Below, in pieces: positions 55,790 through 64,000 of a stretch of 64,000 bases of DNA. Within the stretch, counting starts at the first letter, position 1; each line of letters begins with the position of its first letter. The stretch is from Streptomyces sp. B3I8. GTDB taxonomy: Bacteria; Actinomycetota; Actinomycetes; Streptomycetales; Streptomycetaceae. The stretch covers positions 620,001 to 684,000 of the forward strand of contig NZ_JAUSYN010000002.1 in NCBI RefSeq assembly GCF_030816915.1. The letters are read 5' to 3'. The notes below the pieces were generated by a model. It did no database searches and had not been told where the DNA came from. It saw only the letters and a list, made by a program, of their open reading frames with translations. Both the position numbers and the translations under genes were made by a program.

Positions 55790-57141
55790 CGTTCCTCCTG
55801 GGATGGGCCATGGGTCGCCGGGGGCTCCGGGGTGCCGTCGGCCGCGGATGCGCGCAGGGGCAGTACCGCGAGCACCCGGAAGCCGCCGTCCGCCCGCGTG
55901 CCCGCCTCGATCGTGCCGCCGAGACCCGCCGCCCGCTCGCGCATGCCGGCCAGACCGTTGCCGCTGCCTCCGGCGTCGGCGCCGGTCGCGGGACCGTCGT
56001 CGTCGATCCGCAGCCGCAGAACGCCCTCGCCGGACGTGAGCGTGACCCGCGCGTGCCGGGACCCGGAATGCCGTACGACGTTGGTGAGCGCCTCCTGGAC
56101 GATGCGGAACGCGGCCAGGTCGGCGCCGGGCGGCAGCTTCGGCGGGGTGCCCTCGACCTCGACGCCCAGTCCGGCGTCGGCGGCCTGCGCGACCAGTTCC
56201 GGCAGCCGGTCCAGACCCGGCGCCGGCGCCCGGGGCGCCTCACCGGGCGTGCGCAGTCTGTCGAGCACCTGCCGCACCTCCCCCAGGGCTTCCTTGCTGG
56301 CCGCCTTGATCGTGGTGAGCGCGGTACGGGCCTGTTCGGGGTCGGAGTCGAGCAGCGCCAGGCCCACACCCGCCTGCACGTTGATCACGGAGATGCTGTG
56401 CGCGAGGACGTCGTGCAGTTCCCGGGCCATCCGCAGCCGCTCCTCGTCGGCGCGGCGCCGGGCGGCCCGGGCGCGTTCGGCCCGCTCGCGCGCCCACTGC
56501 TCGCGCCGTACGCCCACGAGTTCGCCGACCGCGACGACCGCCGCCACCCACGCGGCCACGACGGCCTCCTGCCCCCAGGAGGCGGCCGCGTCCCCCGAGG
56601 GCGGCAGCGCACGGTACAGCCAGTGCGCCACCACGACGTGCCCCGCCCACAGCATCGCCACCGCGGCCCAGGCCGCCCGTCTGTGCCCGGTGACGACGGC
56701 GCCGAAGCAGGCGACGGCGACCGCCAGGAACACCGGACCATAGGGGTAGCCGGCTCCCAGGTAGACCATGACCACGGCCGCGGTGGTGAGGACGACGGCC
56801 ACCGGGTGGCGCTGCCGCCACAGCAGCACCCCGCAGCCGAGCAGGAGCAGCAGCAGCGCGAAGCCGTCCAGCTCCGCGCGCCCGCTGCCGCGCTGTCCCT
56901 GCGCGGCGGCATGCGTGCCGACCAGCACGACGGCCGTGAGGAGCACGGTGGAGGGCCACGGCAGCCGGCGCCCGCCGGACGCGGAGGTGCGGCGGGGACC
57001 GGCGCCGACCGGACCTCCGGCGCCTCTGACGCGGCCGAACCCCCCGCCGCTCCCCGCGTCGTCGTCCGTGCCGTGCCACCAGGGCGGCCCGGACCCGGGC
57101 GTGGACCACCACGCCGGGGCCCGCGTGTGTCGCTCCTTCAT
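55786..57141 (-). CDS. Sensor histidine kinase, HisKA_3 family
   Basis: 451 residues from ATG 57141 (GTG 57162 possible). About five TM helices (AVVLTTAAVVMVYLGAGY etc.), then the dimerisation/phosphorylation helix ERLRMARELHDVLAHSISVINVQAG with the phosphoacceptor His in ELHD, and an HATPase domain with FRIVQEALTNVVRHSGSRHARV (N-box) and GSGNGLAGMRERAAGLGG (G2). Translationally coupled to the response regulator. The signal is not evident; typical of the Streptomyces DesK/NarL-like systems. Confidence 0.95.
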   Translation of the reverse strand: MKERHTRAPAWWSTPGSGPPWWHGTDDDAGSGGGFGRVRGAGGPVGAGPRRTSASGGRRLPWPSTVLLTAVVLVGTHAAAQGQRGSGRAELDGFALLLLLLGCGVLLWRQRHPVAVVLTTAAVVMVYLGAGYPYGPVFLAVAVACFGAVVTGHRRAAWAAVAMLWAGHVVVAHWLYRALPPSGDAAASWGQEAVVAAWVAAVVAVGELVGVRREQWARERAERARAARRRADEERLRMARELHDVLAHSISVINVQAGVGLALLDSDPEQARTALTTIKAASKEALGEVRQVLDRLRTPGEAPRAPAPGLDRLPELVAQAADAGLGVEVEGTPPKLPPGADLAAFRIVQEALTNVVRHSGSRHARVTLTSGEGVLRLRIDDDGPATGADAGGSGNGLAGMRERAAGLGGTIEAGTRADGGFRVLAVLPLRASAADGTPEPPATHGPSQEER

Positions 57142-57261
57142 GCCCGTCACGCTAGACGGCACCGGGCGGGTGCCGCGTCACCCGCGCGGGGCGATCACCG
57201 GTACTCCCCCGGTAGTACCGGGGGGTATCACAGGGGTCCCCGATCGGCGCCGACCGACCGC

Positions 57262-58467
57262 CTACCGGTCGAACGCCGTCAGCGCCCGCTGGGCCAGCGG
57301 ATGGCTGCGGACCAGTTCACCCAGCGTGGTGGCACCCCGGGTGATGTCGGTGAACGCCTTCCACGCCGGGCGGAACCCGGTGAGGGCCGCGTGGAACAGC
57401 CCCGGACGGCGCTCGAAGGCCTTCAGCATCCGCTTGCCGACGCTCATCTCGACCCCCAGCCCGGCCTTGATCGCGAAGGCGTAGTTCAGGGCCTGTCGGC
57501 GTGCGTCGACCGCGTCGTGCGCCTCGGAGATCCGTACCGCCCACTCCCCCGCGAGCCGCCCGGAACGCAGGGCGAAGGAGATGCCCTCGCGGGTCCACGG
57601 CTCCAGCAGCCCCGCCGCGTCCCCGCACACCAGTACGCGTCCGCGGGTGAGCGGCGAGTCGTCGGCGCGGCAGCGGGTCAGATGGCCGGAGGAGACGCTG
57701 GGTTCGAACCCGGCGAGGCCGAGCCGGGCGACGAAGTCCTCCAGGTACCGCTTGGTGGCGGCGCCCTCGCCGCGCGCGGAGATCACGCCGACGGTGAGCG
57801 TGTCCCCCTTGGGGAACACCCAGCCGTAACTGCCGGGCATGGGGCCCCAGTCGATGAGCACCCGGCCCTTCCAGTCCTCGGCGACGGTCTCGGGCACCGG
57901 GATCTCCGACTCCAGGCCGAGGTCGACCTGGTCGAGCTTGACCCCGACGTGCGCTCCTATGCGGCTGGCACTGCCGTCGGCGCCGACGACCGCGCGGGCC
58001 AGCACCGTCTCGCCGCCCTGGAGGACGAGGGCGACCGTGCGCCGGTCGGGCACGGCCGCGCCGTGCTGTTCGACCCGGACGACGGTGGCGCCGGTGCGCA
58101 GTTCCGCGCCCGCCTTCTGCGCGTGTTCGACCAACTGCTGGTCGAACTCAGGACGGTTGATGAGACCGAACAGCATCTGCCGGGAGCGGCGGGTACGGGT
58201 GAAGCGGCCGTTGTTCGAGAAGGTGACGGCGTGCACCTTGTCCTTGAACGGCAGGTCGAAGCCGGGCGGCAGGGTGTCCCGCGAGGGCCCGATGATGCCG
58301 CCGCCGCACGTCTTGTAGCGGGGCAGGTCGGCCTTCTCCAGCAGCAGCACGCTGCGTCCCGCGACCGCCGCGGCGTAGGCCGCCGAGGCCCCGGCGGGCC
58401 CCGCCCCCACCACGACCACGTCCCACACCCGTTGCGTGCCTTCCGCCGATGAGTTCTCGCTGCTCAC
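57262..58467 (-). CDS. Geranylgeranyl reductase-family FAD-dependent oxidoreductase
   Basis: 401 residues from GTG 58467. FAD-binding Rossmann GxGxxG near the N-terminus ([29 protein letters not shown]), PRYKTCGGGI, ADGSASRIG, and the second FAD motif GRVLVCGDAAGLLEPWTREGISFALRSGRLAG. This is the geranylgeranyl reductase / ChlP-like family; in Streptomyces such enzymes reduce polyprenyl chains, e.g. of menaquinone or membrane lipids (inference). Divergent from the M20 peptidase gene (194 bp spacer). Confidence 0.9.
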   Translation of the reverse strand: MSSENSSAEGTQRVWDVVVVGAGPAGASAAYAAAVAGRSVLLLEKADLPRYKTCGGGIIGPSRDTLPPGFDLPFKDKVHAVTFSNNGRFTRTRRSRQMLFGLINRPEFDQQLVEHAQKAGAELRTGATVVRVEQHGAAVPDRRTVALVLQGGETVLARAVVGADGSASRIGAHVGVKLDQVDLGLESEIPVPETVAEDWKGRVLIDWGPMPGSYGWVFPKGDTLTVGVISARGEGAATKRYLEDFVARLGLAGFEPSVSSGHLTRCRADDSPLTRGRVLVCGDAAGLLEPWTREGISFALRSGRLAGEWAVRISEAHDAVDARRQALNYAFAIKAGLGVEMSVGKRMLKAFERRPGLFHAALTGFRPAWKAFTDITRGATTLGELVRSHPLAQRALTAFDR

Positions 58468-58661
58468 GATGGTCTACTGCTCCCGCTCAAGCCGCCTGCC
58501 GCACCTGTCCCACGCATCCTACGGTGGCCGGGCGCGCGGGCCGCTGTGGGAGGATCTGCAGCGTGCGCGCGGCGCACATCCGTAAGCATCCGCGCACCAC
58601 ACGGTCACAGGCAAACAAAAGTTTTCGAAAGTAGAACGTCGCACCCACAAGGAGCGTGCCC

Positions 58662-60017
58662 ATGTCGTCGAATCCGGTCGCCGAGACCGTCGCCTCGCTG
58701 CTGCCCAGGGCGAGGGAGGAGCTCACCGAGCTGGTGGCCTTCCGTTCGGTGGCGGACTTCGGCCAGTTCCCGAAGAGCGAGAGCGAGGCCGCGGCGCGCT
58801 GGATCTGCGAGGCACTGCGCACCGAGGGCTTCCAGGACGTGGCCGTGCTCGACACCCCCGACGGCACGCAGTCGGTGTACGGCTTCCTGCCCGGCCCGGC
58901 CGGCGCCCGGACAGTGCTCCTGTACGCGCACTACGACGTGCAGCCGCCGCTGGACGAGACCGCGTGGAGCACGCCGCCGTTCACGCTGACGGAGCGTGAC
59001 GGCCGCTGGTACGGGCGGGGCGCGGCGGACTGCAAGGGCGGCGTCATCATGCACCTGCTCGCGCTGCGGGCGCTGAAGGCGAACGGCGGGGTGCCGGTCA
59101 ACGTCAAGGTGATCGTGGAGGGTTCGGAGGAGCAGGGCACCGGCGGCCTGGAGCGGTACGCCGAGGAGCACCCGGAGCTGCTCACCGCCGACGCCGTCGT
59201 GATCGGTGACTCCGGGAACTTCCGGGTCGGCCTGCCCACCGTGACGACGACGCTGCGGGGCATGACCATGCTGCGGGTCGGGATCGACACCCTGGAGGGC
59301 AATCTGCACTCCGGCCAGTTCGGCGGCGCGGCACCGGACGCTCTGGCCGCCCTGATCCGGGTGCTGGACTCGCTGCGCGGCGAGGACGGCTCCACGACGG
59401 TCGACGGCCTGGACGGCGAGGCCCACTGGGAGGGACTGCAGTACGACGAGGCGCAGTTCCGTCAGGAAGCCAAGGTCCTCGACGGCGTGGAGCTGATCGG
59501 CTCGGGCACGGTCGCCGACCGCGTCTGGGCGCGCCCGGCGGTCACGGTCCTCGGCATCGACTGCCCGCCGGTGGTGGGCGCAACCCCGTCGGTGCAGGCG
59601 AGCGCCCGCGCGCTGGTCAGCCTGCGGGTGCCGCCGGGCGCGGACGCGGTGGCGACGACCGAGCTGCTCCGGACCCACCTGGAGAAGCACACGCCGTGGG
59701 GTGCCCGGGTGACGGTCGAACAGATCGGCCAGGGCCAGCCGTTCCGCGCGGACACCACCAGCCCGGCGTACGCGGCGATGGCCGGGGCGATGGCCGTGGC
59801 CTACCCCGGCCAGGAGATGCAGCACGCGGGGCAGGGCGGCTCGATCCCGCTGTGCAACACGCTCGCCTCGCTGTACCCGGAGGCGGAGATCCTGCTGATC
59901 GGCCTCAGCGAGCCGGAGGCACAGATCCACGCGGTCGACGAGAGCGTCTCGCCGGAGGAACTGGAGCGACTGTCGGTCGCCGAGGCACTGTTCCTGCGCG
60001 CCTACGCGGGCAACTGA
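58662..60017 (+). CDS. M20 family dipeptidase/carboxypeptidase
   Basis: 451 residues from ATG 58662 (AAGGAG 8 bp upstream). Di-zinc peptidase: YAHYDVQPP (His with Asp), WYGRGAADCKGG (bridging Asp), EGSEEQGTGGL (Glu catalytic base and ligand), DAVVIGDSG (Asp), and AQIHAVDESVS near the C-terminus (His ligand). A dimerisation domain is inserted at about 195-350. Similar to cytosolic nonspecific dipeptidases (CNDP-like). Likely degrades small peptides. Confidence 0.93.
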   Translation: MSSNPVAETVASLLPRAREELTELVAFRSVADFGQFPKSESEAAARWICEALRTEGFQDVAVLDTPDGTQSVYGFLPGPAGARTVLLYAHYDVQPPLDETAWSTPPFTLTERDGRWYGRGAADCKGGVIMHLLALRALKANGGVPVNVKVIVEGSEEQGTGGLERYAEEHPELLTADAVVIGDSGNFRVGLPTVTTTLRGMTMLRVGIDTLEGNLHSGQFGGAAPDALAALIRVLDSLRGEDGSTTVDGLDGEAHWEGLQYDEAQFRQEAKVLDGVELIGSGTVADRVWARPAVTVLGIDCPPVVGATPSVQASARALVSLRVPPGADAVATTELLRTHLEKHTPWGARVTVEQIGQGQPFRADTTSPAYAAMAGAMAVAYPGQEMQHAGQGGSIPLCNTLASLYPEAEILLIGLSEPEAQIHAVDESVSPEELERLSVAEALFLRAYAGN

Positions 60018-60077
60018 CCCGAAGACGCCCACGGCCTCCGGACGTGCTGCGGGTGAACGCCCGGCCGCATCGAAGGA

Positions 60078-60440
60078 GTGACCGCTGCGCGGTGCGACCT
60101 CGGTGCCCGAGACGTCGTGATCACACCCCGGGCCACCGTGTTGCTGCGGCCGCTGGAGAACCTGGGTCCGCCATGGCCGACGGTTCACCTCGCCGAAGTC
60201 GTCGAGGAGCCCGCCGCTCACGGCCGGGCGGTCCTCGGTCTCCCGATGTGGCAGGTCGAGCCCGGTGGCGGGATCTTCGGACACCACGGTCCGGGCATCG
60301 ACCCGGAGATCGACAGACGATCGCCCTGGTGCCGGATCGTGGCCGACTGCCGGGACCGGGTCTTGCCGGCAGCCGAAGCGACCGGCAAGGCCTCGGACGT
60401 GGTCGCGACGATCTGCTGGATCGGTGCCTCGGACCTGTGA
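60078..60440 (+). CDS. Hypothetical protein
   Basis: 120 residues from GTG 60078 (GAAGGA directly in front). I do not recognise it. TVLLRPLENLGPPWPTVHLAEVVEEPAAHGRAVLGLPMWQVEPGGGIFGHHGPGIDPEIDRRSPWCRIVADCRDRV; three Cys and several His. Its codon use is similar to neighbouring genes but less extreme. Could be a decayed or recently acquired gene. Confidence 0.5.
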   Translation: MTAARCDLGARDVVITPRATVLLRPLENLGPPWPTVHLAEVVEEPAAHGRAVLGLPMWQVEPGGGIFGHHGPGIDPEIDRRSPWCRIVADCRDRVLPAAEATGKASDVVATICWIGASDL

Positions 60441-60542
60441 GGAGCAGACGAGCAGTAGGGAATGGGCAAAGGGCAGCTACTGCCAACTCCTCGTCCCGGG
60501 CCGGGATGTGACCCCTGCGGCACGGCCGCGAGGCTGAGTCGC

Positions 60543-61847
60543 TCAGCCGGGCGACTGGCCGGCAGCAGTCGACGGACGTTCGCCAGGAGCCGTCGGCATG
60601 CGGAACGCCGGCAGGTCGCGGGTTCGCCGGATCGGGGAGAAGAGCAGGATCAGTGCGGCGAGCGGCACTCCCGCGGTCGTGAGTGCCATGGCGGTGCGGA
60701 GGCCGAGCGCGGTCCCGAGCGCGCCGCCGAGCAAAGCTCCGACGGGGATGGTTCCGTAGCTGAGGAACGCTGTGCTCGCGGTGAGGCGGCCGAGGAGATG
60801 CGGCGGACAGTAGCGCTGCTGAAAGCTCGCCTTGATGATGTTGCCGGCCACGACACCCGCGGAGACACTGAAGCCGCCTGCCACGAAGAGCAGGATGCCG
60901 GCTCCGCCGACGGTCAGCGGGATGAGCAGGCCGAGCATGGGAAGTCCCAGTTCGAACAGCAGTGTCGCGCGAGCCGTGCCGATCCGGTGGGCGACCCGGC
61001 GTGCGGCGAATGCCCCGGCCACACCTCCGGCGCCCGTCGCCGCGAGGAGTGCGCCGACCGTTTCTGGGGGCAGGCCGACACTCCGGACCAGGAAGACCAC
61101 CTGGATCGACTGGTAGCCCACAAGCGCCAGGTTGGAGGCGGCCGCGAAGAGTGTGAGCGCGCGGAACCAGGGGTCGACGACGATCAGCCGCAGGCCCTCG
61201 CGGACTTCGTCGACCAGCGACTTGGGACGACGTCCGGTTCTGGTGACGCGTGGCTCACGATGCCGGATGCCCGCGAGGCAGAGGAGGGAGACGAGGAACG
61301 TCGCGGCGTTGGCGTACATCCCGTTCACCGCACCTGCCCACTGTGCGATCAGACCGCCGGAGCCGAGCCCGGCGATCTGCGCGGCGGACGCGCTGCCGTG
61401 CAGTTCGGCGTTGCCCTCGGGTTGGTCGTCGGGCTCGAGGATGCTGGGGAGGTAGGCGCTGTAGGCGGTCTGGAAGAACACCGCCGCCGTGCCCGTCAGC
61501 AGGGCGGCGGCCACGAGGAGTTGGATGCTCAACCAGCCGAAGCGTGCGGCCACCGGGACGCCGGCGAACAGCAGGAGGGAGACCGTGGCGGCGGCCAGCA
61601 TGAGCGGTCTGCGGCGAAGCCGGTCCACCCAGACACCGACCGGGAGACCGATGATCGTCCAGGGGACCCAGGCAGCGGCGTTCAGCAGACCGACCTCGAA
61701 CGTGCCGGCGTGCAGGGTGGAGACGGCAACCAGCGGCATCGCCACCCCGGTGACGGACGCGCCGAACCTGCCCGCGGTCTCGCCGCACCACAGCAGACGG
61801 AAGTCGCGGTGGCGGCGCAGGAGACCACCGCGCACGTCCTGGCTCAT
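60543..61847 (-). CDS. MFS transporter (12 TM, EntS-like)
   Basis: 434 residues. Twelve TM helices; motif A GLPVGVWVDRLRRRPLML, a long cytoplasmic loop after TM6 (PRVTRTGRRPKSLVDEVREGLRLIV) and a hydrophilic C-terminus. Pattern of the MFS_3/EntS exporter group. No RBS comparable to neighbours; the ATG at 61847 lies 6-10 bp after AGGGTGAC. Substrate unknown. Codon use is slightly less GC-biased than neighbours, so it may be an acquired gene. Confidence 0.9.
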   Translation of the reverse strand: MSQDVRGGLLRRHRDFRLLWCGETAGRFGASVTGVAMPLVAVSTLHAGTFEVGLLNAAAWVPWTIIGLPVGVWVDRLRRRPLMLAAATVSLLLFAGVPVAARFGWLSIQLLVAAALLTGTAAVFFQTAYSAYLPSILEPDDQPEGNAELHGSASAAQIAGLGSGGLIAQWAGAVNGMYANAATFLVSLLCLAGIRHREPRVTRTGRRPKSLVDEVREGLRLIVVDPWFRALTLFAAASNLALVGYQSIQVVFLVRSVGLPPETVGALLAATGAGGVAGAFAARRVAHRIGTARATLLFELGLPMLGLLIPLTVGGAGILLFVAGGFSVSAGVVAGNIIKASFQQRYCPPHLLGRLTASTAFLSYGTIPVGALLGGALGTALGLRTAMALTTAGVPLAALILLFSPIRRTRDLPAFRMPTAPGERPSTAAGQSPG

Positions 61848-62110
61848 GCGGTGTCACCCTTCATGTGGGGGAAGCACTGGAGCCGCACGACGGCAGGGAG
61901 CGCCTGCGGCACGGGCCCGGCGTCACCAAAGCGGGCTCGGCGAGGCCAGGCACGGGCGGTGGCACGGGCGGTAGCGCCACCGCCGCCGGCTCGGGCCGGT
62001 GACGCCTGCGCCCGGCCCCGCACATACTGGCCGGATCGTCGGTGCCATCCCCCACAGCCGTGCCGCACCCGCCGGTCAGCCGACCGGTGCGCCCTCCGGT
62101 GCGTCCGCGG

Positions 62111-63151
62111 TCAGCCGACCGGTGTGCCCGCTTCCAGGTAGAGAACCGTGTCACGTTCACGTGCGCGGAGGGCCCAGCGGAGGCGGGCGTAGCGGATCGG
62201 CGGGAGCAGGTCGGCGGCCTCGTCCTCGGTGACGAAGCGCCATTCGCGCAGTTCCGGGCCGGGCAGCAGCAGCCGGCCCCGCTCACCGGGGTCCAGCCGA
62301 CCGCCGTCGAAGAGCAGCCGCAGGCCGCCGTAGCCGGGCGGGTCGGGCCGTTCCCAGTCGGCGAGGAGCAGCCGGGGCACGTCCGTGAGCTGGATCCCCG
62401 TCTCCTCGGCGACCTCGCGCACCCCCGCCCGGGCCGGGGCCTCACCCGGTTCGACGACGCCACCGGGGAACTCCCAGCCGGGTTTGTAGGTGGGGTCGAC
62501 GAGCAGCACCCGGTCCTGTTCGTCGAAGAGGAGGACACCTGCCGCGAGCGTCTCGGCGGTCGGTTCGGGGGTCTGCACGATGTCACGGACCGGAACGTCC
62601 CCGGTGCGCACTCCCTCGGCGATCCGCAGGGCGGCCTCACGGGGGGTCAGGAAGCTGGTGTCGACGGCGTGGGCGTCGGCGGTGAGCCATGCGGCGAGGG
62701 CGGCACGGTAGGGCTCGATGTGGTCCAACGCCCACTGTCTGAAGCGCATGTCGCCGTCGGGGAGGTCGGGCGGGATCTCCCGCCCGGCTATTCGCTCGCG
62801 CAAAATCGTTTCGGCCGGAGCCAGCAGGACATGGCGAACCGGAATACGCCGGGAGGCGAGACTGCCGAAGATCTCGTCGCGGTACTCCTGACGCAGCAGG
62901 GTCATCGGCACGACCAGGACGCCGCCCAGTTCGGCGAGCATCGCGGCGGCGGTGTCCACCACGAGCCGTCGCCAGATCGGCAGGTCCTGGAAGTCACCGA
63001 CCTCGGCGAGGTGTTTGGGCGGCAGCAGGTGCGTGAGCGCGCCGCCGATGACCTCGGGGTCGAAGAGCGTGCTGTTCGGGATCAGGTCGATCAGTTCGCG
63101 TGCGGTCGTGGTCTTGCCCGCACCGAACGCGCCGTTGACCCAGACGATCAC
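62111..63151 (-). CDS. P-loop kinase fused to Nudix hydrolase
   Basis: 346 residues from GTG 63151 (GAGGGGG upstream). N-terminal AAA/kinase-like part: VIVWVNGAFGAGKTTTAREL (Walker A 7-14), PMTLLRQEYRDEIF, PAETILRERIAGRE, a fold like polynucleotide or gluconate kinases. C-terminal Nudix domain (about 200-346) with box GGVVEPGEAPARAGVREVAEETGI (230-253). The two would act on related phospho-substrates, for instance sensing or repairing nucleotides; the substrate is unknown. A single long gene with no adjacent partner. Confidence 0.9.
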   Translation of the reverse strand: MIVWVNGAFGAGKTTTARELIDLIPNSTLFDPEVIGGALTHLLPPKHLAEVGDFQDLPIWRRLVVDTAAAMLAELGGVLVVPMTLLRQEYRDEIFGSLASRRIPVRHVLLAPAETILRERIAGREIPPDLPDGDMRFRQWALDHIEPYRAALAAWLTADAHAVDTSFLTPREAALRIAEGVRTGDVPVRDIVQTPEPTAETLAAGVLLFDEQDRVLLVDPTYKPGWEFPGGVVEPGEAPARAGVREVAEETGIQLTDVPRLLLADWERPDPPGYGGLRLLFDGGRLDPGERGRLLLPGPELREWRFVTEDEAADLLPPIRYARLRWALRARERDTVLYLEAGTPVG

Positions 63152-63266
63152 GTTTCCCCCTCTTCTGTTCGGCCCCCTGAGGCTTGCCCGCTCCACCCTG
63201 CCACGGAAACCAGCTTCTGAAGAGGGAGCCCATCGGGCCCGGACCCGTCCCCCGCACACACGACGA

Positions 63267-63293
63267 CGCCGGTGCCCTCCGGGGACACCGGCG
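63267..63293 (-). terminator. Terminator of the small secreted-peptide gene
   Basis: CGCCGGTG (63267-63274) and CACCGGCG (63286-63293), an 8-bp stem, 20 bp past the stop of the minus-strand gene at 63313. Confidence 0.55.
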
Positions 63294-63312
63294 CCGTGCG
63301 TCGGGGCGGCGG

Positions 63313-63513
63313 TCAGCCGCGGTGCTCGTGAGTTTCGCCGACCGGGCTCAGGTTGTCGTGGCCGAGGAGCGCGGTGTGGTCGACGGCGCTTTGGGCGTCG
63401 TCGACGTTCAGGTTCCCGAGGACGCCGTGGTCGGCGGAGTGCGAGGGCGAGATCGCCGCGACGACGAATCCGGTGGCCAGGGAGGCGATGGCGAGCATGC
63501 TGCGCTTCTTCAT
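63313..63513 (-). CDS. Small secreted His/Asp-rich peptide
   Basis: 66 residues from ATG 63513 with GAGACGGG upstream. It has a signal peptide (KKRSMLAIASLATGFVVAAISPSHS) cut near residue 27, leaving ~39 residues: ADHGVLGNLNVDDAQSAVDH, then TALLGHDNLSPVGETHEHRG. Five His and several Asp could bind metal, but no known peptide family is recognised; a chaplin or rodlin is excluded by the sequence. Followed by a hairpin terminator on its 3' side. Confidence 0.7.
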   Translation of the reverse strand: MKKRSMLAIASLATGFVVAAISPSHSADHGVLGNLNVDDAQSAVDHTALLGHDNLSPVGETHEHRG

Positions 63514-63827
63514 GCCCGTCTCAACTGCGCGGGGCGCCGAAGGTCACGGCGCCGGGTCCGGGGTGATCGACGGATGCGATGTCGGCACACTTCCAACAGA
63601 GTCGAACACGGTCTACCGTAACCGCACATGCTCACATTGACGCGCGCATGTAAACCGCCGCTCGCGACCCCTGCCCGGCGCGCGCCACCGCGCTCGCGAC
63701 GCCCAGCCACCTCGCTCGGCGGACCGCCGCCCGACACCGCATCCCCAACCGCACCACCGACCCCCACCCTCGATCGCACACCTACCCCCCGAACCGCACC
63801 CCCGGCAAGGACGGAGCGAACGTAACG

Positions 63828-64000
63828 ATGCGTCACCTGCCCGGTACCACCGATCGATCCCGTACAAGAGATGCCGTGGGCCTGCTGGCCGCGGGCGTAC
63901 TGCTCGGCGCGGGCGTCCTGACGGCACCGCAGGCCACCGCCGCCCCCGCGCCCGCACCATCCGCCGCCGTTGCTGCCGCTTCCGCATCGGCCGCCGACGC
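63828..64000 (+). CDS. N-terminus of a secreted protein (partial)
   Basis: ATG 63828 opens a frame that runs off the right edge (57 codons seen). It begins MRHLPGTTDRSRTRDAVG, followed by a signal peptide core LLAAGVLLGAGVLTAPQATA and an Ala/Pro-rich start of the mature part (APAPAPSAAVAAASASAAD). A putative AAGGACGGAGCG ribosome binding site precedes it. Nothing can be said about function; an exported enzyme or structural protein is likely. Confidence 0.75.
   Translation, partial: MRHLPGTTDRSRTRDAVGLLAAGVLLGAGVLTAPQATAAPAPAPSAAVAAASASAAD

Noticed and set aside
58600..58640. AAAAGTTTTCGAAAG-like AT-rich stretch before the M20 peptidase as a xylan-type operator
   Set aside because: It does not match the GAAAC/TTTCG operator arrangement exactly and the gene has no link to xylan use.

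Overview
The window is typical Streptomyces chromosome. GC is very high, with third codon positions almost all G or C. GTG starts are common, AGGAG-type ribosome binding sites precede most genes, and the gene families are streptomycete ones (DhaKLM, GH75 chitosanase, Rv1733c-like proteins, TerD, DUF6643, SHOCT, HATPase-type anti-sigma proteins, several MarR/PadR/GntR/TetR/ROK/DeoR regulators). The species cannot be named from the sequence. I found no tRNA, rRNA, CRISPR array, insertion sequence or prophage.

Left edge (1-7.4 kb): the end of a lipopeptide-type biosynthetic cluster. On the minus strand an acyl-CoA dehydrogenase/oxidase-like enzyme is followed by a free-standing acyl carrier protein and then an NRPS whose condensation domain and start of an adenylation domain are in the window; the rest lies off the left edge. 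This order suggests that a tailored acyl group is held on the carrier protein and passed to the first NRPS module. The dehydrogenase has a TTA leucine codon as codon 4 (bldA control). A 925-bp upstream region carries a perfect TGTGA-N6-TCACA (Crp-type) site. Next come a MarR regulator and a 14-TM DHA2 exporter, each ending in a strong hairpin; these may give export or resistance and mark the cluster border.

7.4-26 kb: primary and accessory metabolism. It holds the dihydroxyacetone kinase operon dhaKLM (with three 19-bp tandem operator-like repeats upstream), a degenerate ~86-bp tandem repeat array, a GH75 chitosanase, a surface protein, PadR, 2,4-dienoyl-CoA reductase (with a perfect 40-bp palindrome upstream), a PrmC-like methyltransferase, MarR, an Rv1733c-like protein, a CE7 esterase, a methyltransferase, a frameshifted membrane protein, a short Rho factor with a long C-rich leader, a D-Ala-D-Ala carboxypeptidase, a GntR-asparaginase operon and UppP.

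26-38 kb: a fluoride export operon crcB-DUF190-crcB (second crcB frameshifted), small regulators, a VOC protein, SseB-like and Nudix proteins, apolipoprotein N-acyltransferase, an O-antigen-ligase-like protein, a PH-like membrane protein, a Glu/Asp racemase-family protein, an orphan HpnB-type glycosyltransferase, and a double TerD protein divergent from a DUF6643 protein.

38-64 kb: a MOSC protein, a second Rv1733c-like protein, a fusion of a beta-helix domain to a CbbX/EccA-type AAA+ ATPase, a large polytopic membrane hydrolase, DeoR, a cysteine-synthase-family enzyme, an RsbW-like ATP-binding protein, SHOCT, TetR-DUF4865, a ROK repressor, an RlmG-like rRNA methyltransferase, two MFS transporters, a mycothiol-type DinB-like protein, a two-component system, a geranylgeranyl-reductase-family flavoprotein, an M20 peptidase, a kinase-Nudix fusion, a small His-rich secreted peptide, and the start of another secreted protein at the right edge.
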